DNA of 64,000 bases from Chrysochromulina tobinii (taxonomy: Eukaryota; Haptophyta; Prymnesiales; Chrysochromulinaceae), in contig JWZX01003143.1 in assembly GCA_001275005.1 (NCBI GenBank), forward strand, positions 1 through 64,000. Direction: 5' to 3'. The notes beneath the pieces were generated by a model. The model was not told the DNA's origin, made no database searches, and saw only the letters and a list, made by a program, of their open reading frames with translations. Shown in pieces: positions 49,014-57,993 of the stretch (positions are counted from its first letter, which is position 1; each line of letters opens with the position of its first letter). Both the position numbers and the translations under genes were made by a program.

Positions 49014-51017
49014 ATGACGGCTTCAAAGACTGTGCCCGAGGAAATGGAGGAGGAGTTGAACGCGCCTGACGGCGCGCAGTACACCGCCGAGGAGCCCGAG
49101 GAGGATGCCGGTGACCCCGGTGTACGCACAGTTGAACTCATCGAGTCAGCTCCTGGAGTTCGGACAGCGAGCGCAGACTGCGAGCGCGGCAAGGGTATCA
49201 CTCACCCATTGGGCTGCGAGTGGGTCGATCTGTCGGTCTCCGTCCGTGTCAAGAAGCGAAACAAAGGCGAGCGGGGCGTCACCATGAAGCAGCTTGTTCA
49301 GCCCACCTCTGGTTACGCGCAGTCAGGCGACCTGCTCGCCGTGATGGGCCCGTCAGGGAGCGGAAAGACGACGCTCCTCGACGCGATCGCGGGTCGCATG
49401 AAGTCTGCGGCAGTCGGTGGCTCCATCACCTTTGACGGCTCCGTACTCACCGACTCGCAACATCAGGCCTTCGTGTCGTATGTCGCGCAGGAAGACTCGT
49501 TGCTGGGCGTGTTCACGGTGAGTGAGACACTGAGGATGGCGCTTCGGTTCCGCTACGGCTACAACATGAAGAGCGAGGCAGAGCTCAAGAGCCTCGAGAG
49601 TCACGCCCTGAAGTTGGTTGGCCTCACCTCGGCCGCGGGCACCAAGGTCGGCGACATTTTCCGCAAGGGCCTCTCCGGTGGGCAGAAGCGGCGGCTTTCG
49701 CTCGCCGTGGAGCTAGTCAAGGCGCCGAAGGTGATGGTGCTCGACGAGCCGACGAGCGGGCTCGACTCGGCCTCGGCCTTTGGCATCATGTCCTCCCTGA
49801 CCGCGCTCGCCAAGCTCGGCCACACCGTCATTGCTACCATCCACCAGCCGTCGTCGGACGTGTGGACTCTCTTCGATAAGCTGCTGCTGCTCTCCGAAGG
49901 GCGCACGCTCTTCTTTGGCGAGTCGAGGGCGGCTGTCGGTTACTTTGGCGCGCTCGGCCACCAGTGCCCCGAGCTCTCGAACCCCGCCGACTTTTTCCTC
50001 GCGCTGATCAACACCGACTTCCCACTCCATGCGTGCGACCTCGGCTACCTGCAGAGGGCGTACGGCAAGGGCGCGCCCGCCGCCGCCGGCAGCGCGTACG
50101 CCGGGCTGCTGCCGCACGAGGTGGCGCTGGCGAAGCGGCAAAAAAAGCACGTCGACCTCGACGTGCTCCACGCTGGCAAGGCCTGTGGCTTCCTTGCTGA
50201 CTGTGTGACCCTCTCGAAGCGCAACCTCCTCAACAATCTACGCAACCCGGGTATCTTCTGGGTACGCTTCGCTATGTACACGATGCTCTCGCTGATGATC
50301 GGGCTCATGTACTTGGAGCTCGGAGACGACTTCTCGCCGTCGTCGGTCCTCTCACGCATCAACATCCTCTTCTTCGTCGCCGCCTTCCTTGTCTTCATGT
50401 CTGTCGCGGTGCTGCCCTTCTTCATCATCGAGCGCGCGACCTTCCTGCGCGAGCGCGGCAATGGCTCATACTCGGTGGGCGCGTTCGTGCTCTCGAACGT
50501 GTCGATGGCGCTGCCCGGTATCTTCGTGATCGCACTTGCCTCGACGGCGCTCATCGTCCCCCTCGCCAAGCTCAACGGCTTCGGCATCTACCTTGCCGCG
50601 CTCACCGCGGCGCTCTTCACCGCCGAGGGATTCATGAGTCTGACCGGCGCTCTCGTGCCGCATTACATCATCGGGATTGCGCTCGGCGCGGGCGTCTTCG
50701 GCTTTTTCATGCTAGTTGAGGGCTTCTTCATCGTCAAGGACGACATCCCGCCGTGGTTCATCTGGGTGCACTACTTGGCCTTCCACACATACATCTTCCG
50801 CGCCTTCATGGCCAACGAGTTCGAGCCGATCGCCTCCTTTGACGAGCTACCGGGCGGCGCGCCCGCTCAGTTCAGTAGCGGGCGTGCGGTGCTCGAGTTC
50901 TATTCGATGGCCGACGTGGCCATTGGGCGCGACATTGGCATCGTCGTCGCCTTTGGCTTCTTCTTCTACGCCATGTACGCCGTCGTCCTTCAGCTCTTCC
51001 ACACGGGGAAGCGCTGA
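49014..51017 (+). CDS. ABCG-type half-size ABC transporter
   Basis: 667 residues from ATG 49014. An acidic N-terminus is followed by the nucleotide-binding domain: Walker A GPSGSGKT at 112-119, the Q-loop near SYVAQEDSLLG, signature LSGGQ at 220-224 (LSGGQKRRLS), Walker B VMVLDEPTSGLD with D244/E245, and the H-loop in ATIHQPSSD. Transmembrane helices occupy about residues 420-660, with the typical ABCG2 domain order (NBD first). ABCG half-transporters dimerise and export lipids, sterols or other hydrophobic compounds. The EGRTLFFG and NPADFFLALI segments are typical of the family. No intron. The upstream flank has a T8-9 tract. Substrate cannot be predicted. Confidence 0.95.
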   Translation: MTASKTVPEEMEEELNAPDGAQYTAEEPEEDAGDPGVRTVELIESAPGVRTASADCERGKGITHPLGCEWVDLSVSVRVKKRNKGERGVTMKQLVQPTSGYAQSGDLLAVMGPSGSGKTTLLDAIAGRMKSAAVGGSITFDGSVLTDSQHQAFVSYVAQEDSLLGVFTVSETLRMALRFRYGYNMKSEAELKSLESHALKLVGLTSAAGTKVGDIFRKGLSGGQKRRLSLAVELVKAPKVMVLDEPTSGLDSASAFGIMSSLTALAKLGHTVIATIHQPSSDVWTLFDKLLLLSEGRTLFFGESRAAVGYFGALGHQCPELSNPADFFLALINTDFPLHACDLGYLQRAYGKGAPAAAGSAYAGLLPHEVALAKRQKKHVDLDVLHAGKACGFLADCVTLSKRNLLNNLRNPGIFWVRFAMYTMLSLMIGLMYLELGDDFSPSSVLSRINILFFVAAFLVFMSVAVLPFFIIERATFLRERGNGSYSVGAFVLSNVSMALPGIFVIALASTALIVPLAKLNGFGIYLAALTAALFTAEGFMSLTGALVPHYIIGIALGAGVFGFFMLVEGFFIVKDDIPPWFIWVHYLAFHTYIFRAFMANEFEPIASFDELPGGAPAQFSSGRAVLEFYSMADVAIGRDIGIVVAFGFFFYAMYAVVLQLFHTGKR

Positions 51018-51893
51018 TGGCAGACGAGGGCACGAGCCGACGCCGCGAGGTGCACTCTACCATCCTGCGTTCCCGCCCCGGATGAGTCCCGACGAGCCCT
51101 GAATTACGTGCATGGGACTCGAACATGGACGCACAGCCAGGCGAGGGGGGCGGAGTGCGTGGTCCGTTGGCATTGCGCAGGGAAGCACAGCAGGGGGGGA
51201 GCGGAGCTCAGTCCATGGCCCAGCCTCGATGGAATTCGAGCTTTGAGGCACGGTACACGAGCTCCGGTACGAGAGAGCGCGGCCAAGTCCCACATGCCTC
51301 ATGCGACACATGGGACATGCGACAGCGGTGTGTGGGGGGTGACCTGGGGTTATGTGCGTGCAGCTGTCGAACAGCCTTCGACGCGGGAGGCGCGGGAGGC
51401 CCGGGCTAGAGCGCGCGACGACCGGCCGCGCCGGGACGGCGGGTGGAGGCCGCGCACACGCGACACGGCTTGACCTTGAGCCTTGGGGCGCTGAGGGAAC
51501 ATCAACACCACGCCATCCTCCATACGCCGTAGGACAGCCGCGTGGGAGGCACCACGCTCGTCAACAAACTTTTCGAAGATTTTCGAACGGATGGTCATGC
51601 TCGTGGTCCGGCTCTCGAGTCTCGTCTGAATACACGACCCCGACGCGCTCGCACAGCCGCAATCACGCTCTGCGCTCCGTTAACGGCTCGTCGCGCATGC
51701 TCGTCGCGTCACCCCGCGGGCGGTACGTCAGCTCCTCTCTCGTGCTCGTCCGGTCTCGTCTGGAGAAGATCCGCAGTCCGCATGGAGAAGGAGATCGTGA
51801 TGGAGATCCGACTCTCCGGGGCTGCTAAGGATTGACTGGCTCACTGACTGGCTGAGACCTGTGAATTACTACCTCCCCTGTGAATTACCTCCC
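51018..51893. other. Intergenic region between convergent genes
   Basis: About 880 bases. A minus-strand open frame at 51350-51598 (82 residues) has a non-random-looking beginning, but its end is Arg/Ala-rich and there is no support. I do not call a gene here. The doubled CCCCTGTGAATTAC motif near 51860-51890 is just downstream of the next gene's stop. Confidence 0.5.
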
Positions 51894-54800
51894 CTAGGAA
51901 GGGTACGCCGAAACAGTCGAAGCCGAAGCGAGCTTAGCCGACCGCACAGCTGCAGCGGCCGCCTTGTGCGCATAGAAGCTCGCCTCCTCTCCCGTCAGCG
52001 CCCACTGGGCCGCCTGGAGCCCGGCGCTGCCAAAGATGGGGTCGACCGCCTCGCGCACGAAATCGCTCGCGACGGGATCTCGCGCAATCTCACTCGTCAA
52101 GATGTGCTGGATCGCGGGTAGCCCGAGCTGCATGAACGCCTGGAGCTCCGCGTGCACGTTGCGCTGCGCGTTCTCACTCACCTCGGTGAGCTGGCGCACG
52201 AGCGCCGCCTGCAGCCGCGCCACCTGCTGCTGGTAGGCGCTCACGAGCTGCCTGGAGGTCTTCACGCACTGCTCCCGCTGCGTCGCCTCGATCTCCTTGG
52301 CCCGCATCGAGAGCAGACTCGAGAGAGCGTTACGTTTGAGCGCCGCGTCAGCATCGGAGGCGCCGCCACCGATGTGAATCGGCCCGAGCGACGGCGCCTG
52401 GAAGGCGCTCACGGCGGCGCTTGCCGCGGCGCCCACGGTGCTCGCAGCGTCTTGGCTTGTCCTGTGCTGCTCTGCATATCCGAGGTCACTCACGAAGCTA
52501 TTGCGCAGTTGGGCAATCAGCTGGTCCTCGGTGACGGCGCGTCCTTCACGAAGCAGCTCGACGCCCCCCCGTGCCGCTGCCACGACCGCCGTCGCCTTGC
52601 CCTCCGCCGGCTTGCCCTCTGCTCCCACTCCCCTCTCTGCGGCCTTCGCAGCAGCTCTCCGCGCGTGGCGCTCCGAGATCGCGGCTGCGGATGCCACGGC
52701 GTCGGGCTCGGGACCTGCCTCCACTCGACGCCGGCTGCTGCCGGGGGACTTAGCCCTGCCGTCATCCGGCCCGACCACGCTGACGATGCTGTTGTCCGCG
52801 GCGCCACGGCCGCGACGCGACGCAGGTGAAGCGGATCTGGCGCGGTCACGCCTTTCTGGCGAGGCGGCCCTGGAACGCTCGCGTCGCTCCGAGAGGTCCG
52901 CCGCGGCCTCGCGCAGCGCACGTTGCATCGCCGACTGCAGCACGGCAGGGGAGGCGTCGACGCCGTGAGCGTAGACGGCCTCTCGAGCGGCCGCGAGCTC
53001 AGGCGAGATTGAGGGCGAGCGCGCGCAAGATCGCGGCGGCGAGGGCGGGGGGCCTGGGAGGCTAGGCCCTGGGAGACTCCTCGCGAGATGAATGTCGGCC
53101 GCCCCTCTCGCCGCCCTCGCCGCTGCCGCGGTGGCGGCGGCGGCGGCCCTCGAGGCCCGGTCAGCCTCCATCTCGGCAGCCGTCATCGCCCCACCCTCGC
53201 GGTAGGGTCGACGAGTCGACCCCGGCGTCGGCGGCGGCGCATAGATCTCTACCGGCACCTGCTGCGTCGGCCGCGGTGGCACGAAATAGGAGCGCCCACG
53301 GCCAGTGTGGCTGCCAGTGTGGCTGCCAGTGTGGCTGCCAGTGTGGCTGCCAGTGTGGCTGCCAGTGTGGCTGCCAGTGTGGCTGCCACCGAGCTCGCCA
53401 CCTCGAGATCGCAGGTAGGTCGCCCGATCTCGTCGGATCTGCCGTCGCATCTCGACGCTCGCGGCGTTGTGGTGCAGCCGCGCACTCGCAAGACGATCAC
53501 TCGTCGGCCCGCTGCTCGCGGGGGCGATGCGCGTGAGGTCGTATCCGCCGCCAACACGTGGTGGCAACTCCCTACGCAGCTGCGGCTCTGTACCGGTCGC
53601 GTAGTGGAGCGCCATGCCGAGCGGCTCGACGATGCCGTTGGCATCGTGCGTGCGGTAGGGGACATACGTCTCGACTGGCACATGGCTCGACGACGAGATG
53701 GACGCTGCTGCAGCGGAGACCGCCTCTCGCGCCGCCTCGCGTGCGGCCGCCGCGTGCGCCGCCGCGCCTCGTGCCATCGAGCGATGAACAGGAGGCCACG
53801 CGGAGGAGGCCTCGGTGACACGAAGTCCATCGTCGTCGGGCCGCGCGTGCGCGGGCGGGGGGCGTGGCAGCTGCGAATCCCGCGGGGAAGTTGAGCGCTG
53901 CACGCGCTGCTGCGGGCGCGGCGACGATGCCACCGGCGCGTCTGACGCCGGCGCGTGCGCACGGCTGGACCCCGTGGCATACCTCAGCTCTTGCATCGAT
54001 GTCCCCACAGACTCGTCGGAGGGCGCGATAGCCTCGGGCAATGGGAGCGCCGCGTCGGGTGGAGAGCCGCCGGGCGACGGGGCCGAGGAGAGTGACGAAA
54101 CGCCGCCGCCGCCGCCGCGGCGCGCAGACATGGACGCGAGGTACGGTGGCGGCGGCGGAGCGGCGGCCGCCGCATCGAGCGCACGTACGCAGGCGATCCC
54201 ACCGTCGGCTGAGTCGACCGCGCGCCAGTAGCCGCCGCGCTCTTGGATGTCATGGATGAGACGGTTGAACTCGTACAAGTCCAATTTGCCGTCGGGTCGC
54301 ACCTCGTACGCTGCGATGATACGTGCCGTCGCGCTCGCGGACAAGTCCATCCCGTAGTGCTGCAGCGCGTCGCGCAGCTCGCGGTAGTCGAGGAAGCCAG
54401 AGATGTCGCGGTCAAAGTGCTCAAACGCCGCCACCACGCGTGCCGGCACAAGCGACCTCGACGGCGGCTCGAGGTGCGGTCGAGATGGCTCGAGATTCGG
54501 TCGAGATGGCTCGAGGTGCGGCCGGAGCGGCGGCGGCCTGGGCGGGGGTGGCGGCGGGCGCCAAGGCTCGCGGGCGCCGTGTCCGCCACCGTCAGCCCCG
54601 CTGTTGTCGCCCCAGACGTCGTCGCCCCAAAGATCGTCCAGAGCCTGGCCTTGCGGCGGCAGCGCGGGCGGCGAGAGCAGCGGCGGTGGCAGCGGCGGGC
54701 CGCCACCAACCCGACGCTCCGCAAACTTGTACGCGGAGACAAGATCGTGGATATGGATGGCACGCTGGCGCGCCTCGGGCAGCAGCCCAAGCTCGTCGGC

Positions 54801-55598
54801 GACCCAGCCGCTCAGCTCGCGAGCGAACGACTCGTCGCTGCGCGCACGCAGCAGCGGCGCGAGCGTTCGCAAGAGCTCGACGGCACCGCGGTGCTGAGAA
54901 ATCGCCTCGGCGTGAAGGCACTTGATCGCGAGCTGGGTGACAAAGTGCACGTCCGTCTCGGGCAAGTGTACGCCCACGAGCTGCGTGGCGCGCGAGAGCG
55001 GCGCGAGCGCCTCCGCGGGCGGCGGGTCGCCTAGCTTGGTGAGCACCTTGAGCAGCGCGCGCATTGTTGGGAGCATCGCCTCCGCGCGCAGCATGTCGGA
55101 CGGCAGCTCGAGCATCACGCGATGCACGGCCAGCAGGCAGAAGCGCGAGCGCACCGAGCCGGGGTTGGCCGCCGCCGCGCCGCCAATGATCGGCGCTACG
55201 AGCGAGCGCAGCGCATCCGCCGAGACCGGAAGCCCTGTTGCATGGGTTGCCAGCGCATACCGCGCAAGGTTGCCGACAGTGCGCAACAGCTCTTCGTCGA
55301 CAACTGGCACCTGGCCGCCGAACAGGGCGACCATTCGGCGCGATACCTCGGGCAGTCGCGGCAGCAGCGCGTTGCCGTGCATGATCGCTCCATAGGAGAC
55401 GAGCCGGCAGCGCTCCCTCTTGATCGGCGCCGCCTCCTCGGGGCCGAGCGTGTCCATTCTGGTCCAATCGAGGAGCGCGCAGATGGCATCGACGGCCGCA
55501 TCAGCATCAAGCGTGTCGATCAACGCTCGAGCCTGGTCGAGCACGTCTTCGTTGGGAGCGGTTGTAAGTGAATCGATGAGGCTTGCCAGCTCCTCCAT
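51894..55598 (-). CDS. EF-hand protein with helical N-terminal domain and long disordered repeat region
   Basis: 1234 residues from ATG 55598 (MEELASLIDSL); the open frame upstream begins at GTG only. Residues about 1-300 are alpha-helical, HEAT- or VHS-like (SRRMVALFGG, LLKVLTKLGDPP, LAIKCLHAEAI). A Pro/Gly/Trp-rich linker includes repeated LEPSRP units. An EF-hand pair follows at about residues 395-460: the first loop DRDISGFLDYRE is canonical; the second EVRPDGKLDLYE lacks ligands at positions 1 and 3. The middle is Ala/Ser/Pro-rich with a 7-fold SHTG repeat. The C-terminal 150 residues are helical with a Gln-rich coil (KTSRQLVSAYQQQVARLQAAL). A calcium-responsive cytoskeletal or membrane-traffic role is possible. 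Its start is 234 bases from the divergent SURP gene. Confidence 0.75.
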   Translation of the reverse strand: MEELASLIDSLTTAPNEDVLDQARALIDTLDADAAVDAICALLDWTRMDTLGPEEAAPIKRERCRLVSYGAIMHGNALLPRLPEVSRRMVALFGGQVPVVDEELLRTVGNLARYALATHATGLPVSADALRSLVAPIIGGAAAANPGSVRSRFCLLAVHRVMLELPSDMLRAEAMLPTMRALLKVLTKLGDPPPAEALAPLSRATQLVGVHLPETDVHFVTQLAIKCLHAEAISQHRGAVELLRTLAPLLRARSDESFARELSGWVADELGLLPEARQRAIHIHDLVSAYKFAERRVGGGPPLPPPLLSPPALPPQGQALDDLWGDDVWGDNSGADGGGHGAREPWRPPPPPPRPPPLRPHLEPSRPNLEPSRPHLEPPSRSLVPARVVAAFEHFDRDISGFLDYRELRDALQHYGMDLSASATARIIAAYEVRPDGKLDLYEFNRLIHDIQERGGYWRAVDSADGGIACVRALDAAAAAPPPPPYLASMSARRGGGGGVSSLSSAPSPGGSPPDAALPLPEAIAPSDESVGTSMQELRYATGSSRAHAPASDAPVASSPRPQQRVQRSTSPRDSQLPRPPPAHARPDDDGLRVTEASSAWPPVHRSMARGAAAHAAAAREAAREAVSAAAASISSSSHVPVETYVPYRTHDANGIVEPLGMALHYATGTEPQLRRELPPRVGGGYDLTRIAPASSGPTSDRLASARLHHNAASVEMRRQIRRDRATYLRSRGGELGGSHTGSHTGSHTGSHTGSHTGSHTGSHTGRGRSYFVPPRPTQQVPVEIYAPPPTPGSTRRPYREGGAMTAAEMEADRASRAAAAATAAAARAARGAADIHLARSLPGPSLPGPPPSPPRSCARSPSISPELAAAREAVYAHGVDASPAVLQSAMQRALREAAADLSERRERSRAASPERRDRARSASPASRRGRGAADNSIVSVVGPDDGRAKSPGSSRRRVEAGPEPDAVASAAAISERHARRAAAKAAERGVGAEGKPAEGKATAVVAAARGGVELLREGRAVTEDQLIAQLRNSFVSDLGYAEQHRTSQDAASTVGAAASAAVSAFQAPSLGPIHIGGGASDADAALKRNALSSLLSMRAKEIEATQREQCVKTSRQLVSAYQQQVARLQAALVRQLTEVSENAQRNVHAELQAFMQLGLPAIQHILTSEIARDPVASDFVREAVDPIFGSAGLQAAQWALTGEEASFYAHKAAAAAVRSAKLASASTVSAYPS
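53301..53384. repeat. Seven tandem copies of a 12-bp unit
   Basis: GCCAGTGTGGCT is repeated exactly seven times; on the minus strand it encodes SHTG units of the EF-hand repeat protein. There are no mismatches between copies. Confidence 0.95.
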
Positions 55599-55831
55599 TG
55601 TAGCGGAGCGTAGTACTTCGGGCGCGGTTCGGGCTTCGTGGCGCGGAAAGCGCTTGTCGAGAGAATGAAGCGGCCAATCAAGTTTGAAAAAGTTCTTCTT
55701 CCTTCGGGACTCGAACACGATTTTGACCTCTTGATGGACTGCAGCGTTGGTGAAGGCGCGTTCGTAACTACAGTCCCACGTTCGAGCCCCCGTCCCCCGG
55801 CGTCTTTTTACCGGTCTGGCTCGTGGTCACA

Positions 55832-56448
55832 ATGGCCGATGAGCCTGAGCCAGCTATCCCGGCCGACCCGGAACTCGTGAAGCGGATCACGATGCTTGCT
55901 GAGCGTGTAGCGAAGAAGCCAGATTTTGAGTCTATAATGCGTGAGAAGCAGGGGTCCGATCCTGACTGGGCCTTTCTCAACGATGGCGAGGGCGCGGACT
56001 TCTACGAGTCCGAGAAGCTCCGGCATCAACAGATGCTCGCGGCGCAGATGCGGGAGCAGTTTGCCGCAGCGCCCCCCGACCTCGCGCGCCCCGACCTCGT
56101 CATGCGACCTCCGCCTGGCTCAACGGGGTACCCGGTGCCGCCGCCTGGCCCAAGACCGCCTCCCGGCCCACTTCCTGCCTACGGTGTCAGTGCCGGCTAC
56201 GGTGGACCGTCGCCGGGCAATGGAGGATCGGCGCCCAGCTACGGAGGGGGTGGAGGCGGCGGTCGTTCGGGTTACCGGCGTGCCGATGACGGCATGGGGC
56301 GTGTGGACGAGGCACGGGTCGAGCAGCTGCTCGTCGAGCGCGAGGGCTACCGGCGGCAGCGCGACTATGAAAACGGCGACCGCATCAAGATGTCGCTGAC
56401 CGCCATGGGCGTGCGCATCGACGATAAGGAGAAGACCTGGTCACTCTC

Positions 56449-56498
<50 letters not shown>

Positions 56499-56574
56499 GC
56501 TACGGCGGTGCCCCTGGCGGCTACGGCGCGGTCGGCAGCTATGGCGGTGCTGGTGGCAGCTATGGCGGTGCGTT

Positions 56575-56608
<34 letters not shown>

Positions 56609-57458
56609 CATGAGTATACTCGCGAGCCCGGAGATTACGCGCCGATCGACGTGGCCCGGGTCGATGAGCTGCTCAATCAGCGCATCGCCGCCAAGAGGGC
56701 ACGCGACTTCAACAATGCGGATACGCTACGCGACACGCTGAAGGCCATGGGCGTTGAGATCAATGACCGCGAGAAGACTTGGCGGGTCGGTCGTGGCGGC
56801 GGCGGCGGCGGCGCCGCCGCCCCCCCCGCCGGCGGCGACCGAAACTCGTTCCGACGTGATGACGACGGCTCGGTACCGGTCGACGCGGTCAAGGTCACGG
56901 GCTTGATCGCCCAGCGGCAGCAAGCCAAGATGGGCCGAGACTTCGCAACGGCCGACTCGATCCGCGAAGTGCTCCGCGGGATGAATGTGATCCTCAACGA
57001 TGAAGAGCGCACATGGAAGATGCGGGGGGGCGGGGGCCGCCAGAGGAGCTCCACCACCGCCAGCCACGTATGGCGGCGGAGGCAGCAGCGGCGGCTTCAG
57101 TGGTGGTGGTGGAAACGGCGGCTTCGGTGGTGGTGGTGGCGGCGGCGGCGGCGGCTATGGCGACCGCGGCTACGGCGGCGATCGCGGCGCCGACCGCGGC
57201 GCCGACCGCGGCTACGGCGGCGATCGCGGCGGCGATCGCGGCGGCGGCGGGGGTGCTTTCGGCGGTGGAGGCGGTGGAAGCGGCTACGGAGGCGGGAGCC
57301 AAAGGCGCAAGAACACTGAGGAGGATTTTGGCGACTTCAGCTCAATGCGCCGGCAACGACAGGATCGCGACGACGACCGCGACGGGCGACGACGGGATGA
57401 CGACCGCGACCGCGACCGCGACCGCGACGACCGTCGCGGCGGAAGCAAGTTCTCTTAG
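55832..57458 (+). CDS. SURP-domain and Gly/Arg-rich protein with three CysRS-tail-like repeats; frame broken by one extra G
   Basis: ATG 55832 begins MADEPEP. Residues about 15-70 form a SURP (SWAP) domain (ITMLAERVAKKPDFESIMREKQGSDPDWAFLN), found in pre-mRNA splicing factors. Three copies of a helical repeat of about 45 residues follow, of the type V-EL-L-R--A---RDF--AD-IRD-L--MGV-I-D-EKTW. This resembles the small helical tail of cysteinyl-tRNA synthetase, a module common in algal proteins. Gly-rich linkers separate them. After a G7 run at 57024-57030 the initial frame turns into Trp/Arg nonsense, while the frame shifted by one base continues as a YGDRGYGGDRG-type RGG tail ending in RDRDRDDRRGGSKFS at 57458. 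With one G fewer the whole is about 540 residues. RGG and RD repeats fit RNA binding, so a nuclear RNA-processing role is likely. Confidence 0.75.
57024..57030 (+). other. G7 run where the SURP gene frame shifts
   Basis: Upstream, the third helical repeat ends in phase with ATG 55832. Downstream, the Gly-rich RGG tail is displaced by one base. Six Gs would make the frame continuous. Confidence 0.75.
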
Positions 57459-57993
57459 CTAAAGAGACGTTCGGCGTGACGCTCGGACCACGCAAAGAGA
57501 AACAACGTGTGAGGCCGCACACAACAGGGCCATGGGCGGTGCTGAGGCGCCAGGATGAACGGATTGGAAGAAAGCACAACGCCGACGCGAAGTCATGTTC
57601 GTGTGGTAATCATGGTGGTACCGCATACAGCCTGCTGTGCTCGGGCGGCGGCCGTCGGGGCTTGGGGGAAGTACCGCGCTGTGAATCGGGGGGCGGGCAC
57701 GGGGCAGCACACACGGCATTATCGATCAAAAAACTTCAACGTTATTCAGGGAATCTGCAATCCCCCAGGGCGCCGTTTTTTAACTACACGAAACCGGTGC
57801 GCGCAAACGGACGTTGACCGGATAACGCAGTATAACGTGACGGCTGACGCGTCGGTGCGGTGTGACGGTATAGGGACGTCAAACACATGCTAAGGATGGA
57901 GAACTAAGTCTCTAAGTGCTCTAAAACCGGCCGTCTAAAACCGGGAGAAACGGACCCCCCCTATAAGTGGCGCGACGAACGTCGCTACGAAGT
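57459..57993. other. Intergenic region between convergent genes
   Basis: About 535 bases between the SURP gene stop and the armadillo gene stop. No gene supported. Confidence 0.5.

Noticed and set aside
51350-51598. Small minus-strand open frame (82 codons) starting MTIRSKIFEKFVDERG
   Set aside because: The beginning looks protein-like, but the second half is Arg/Ala-rich and nothing else supports it. It could be a gene remnant; not called.
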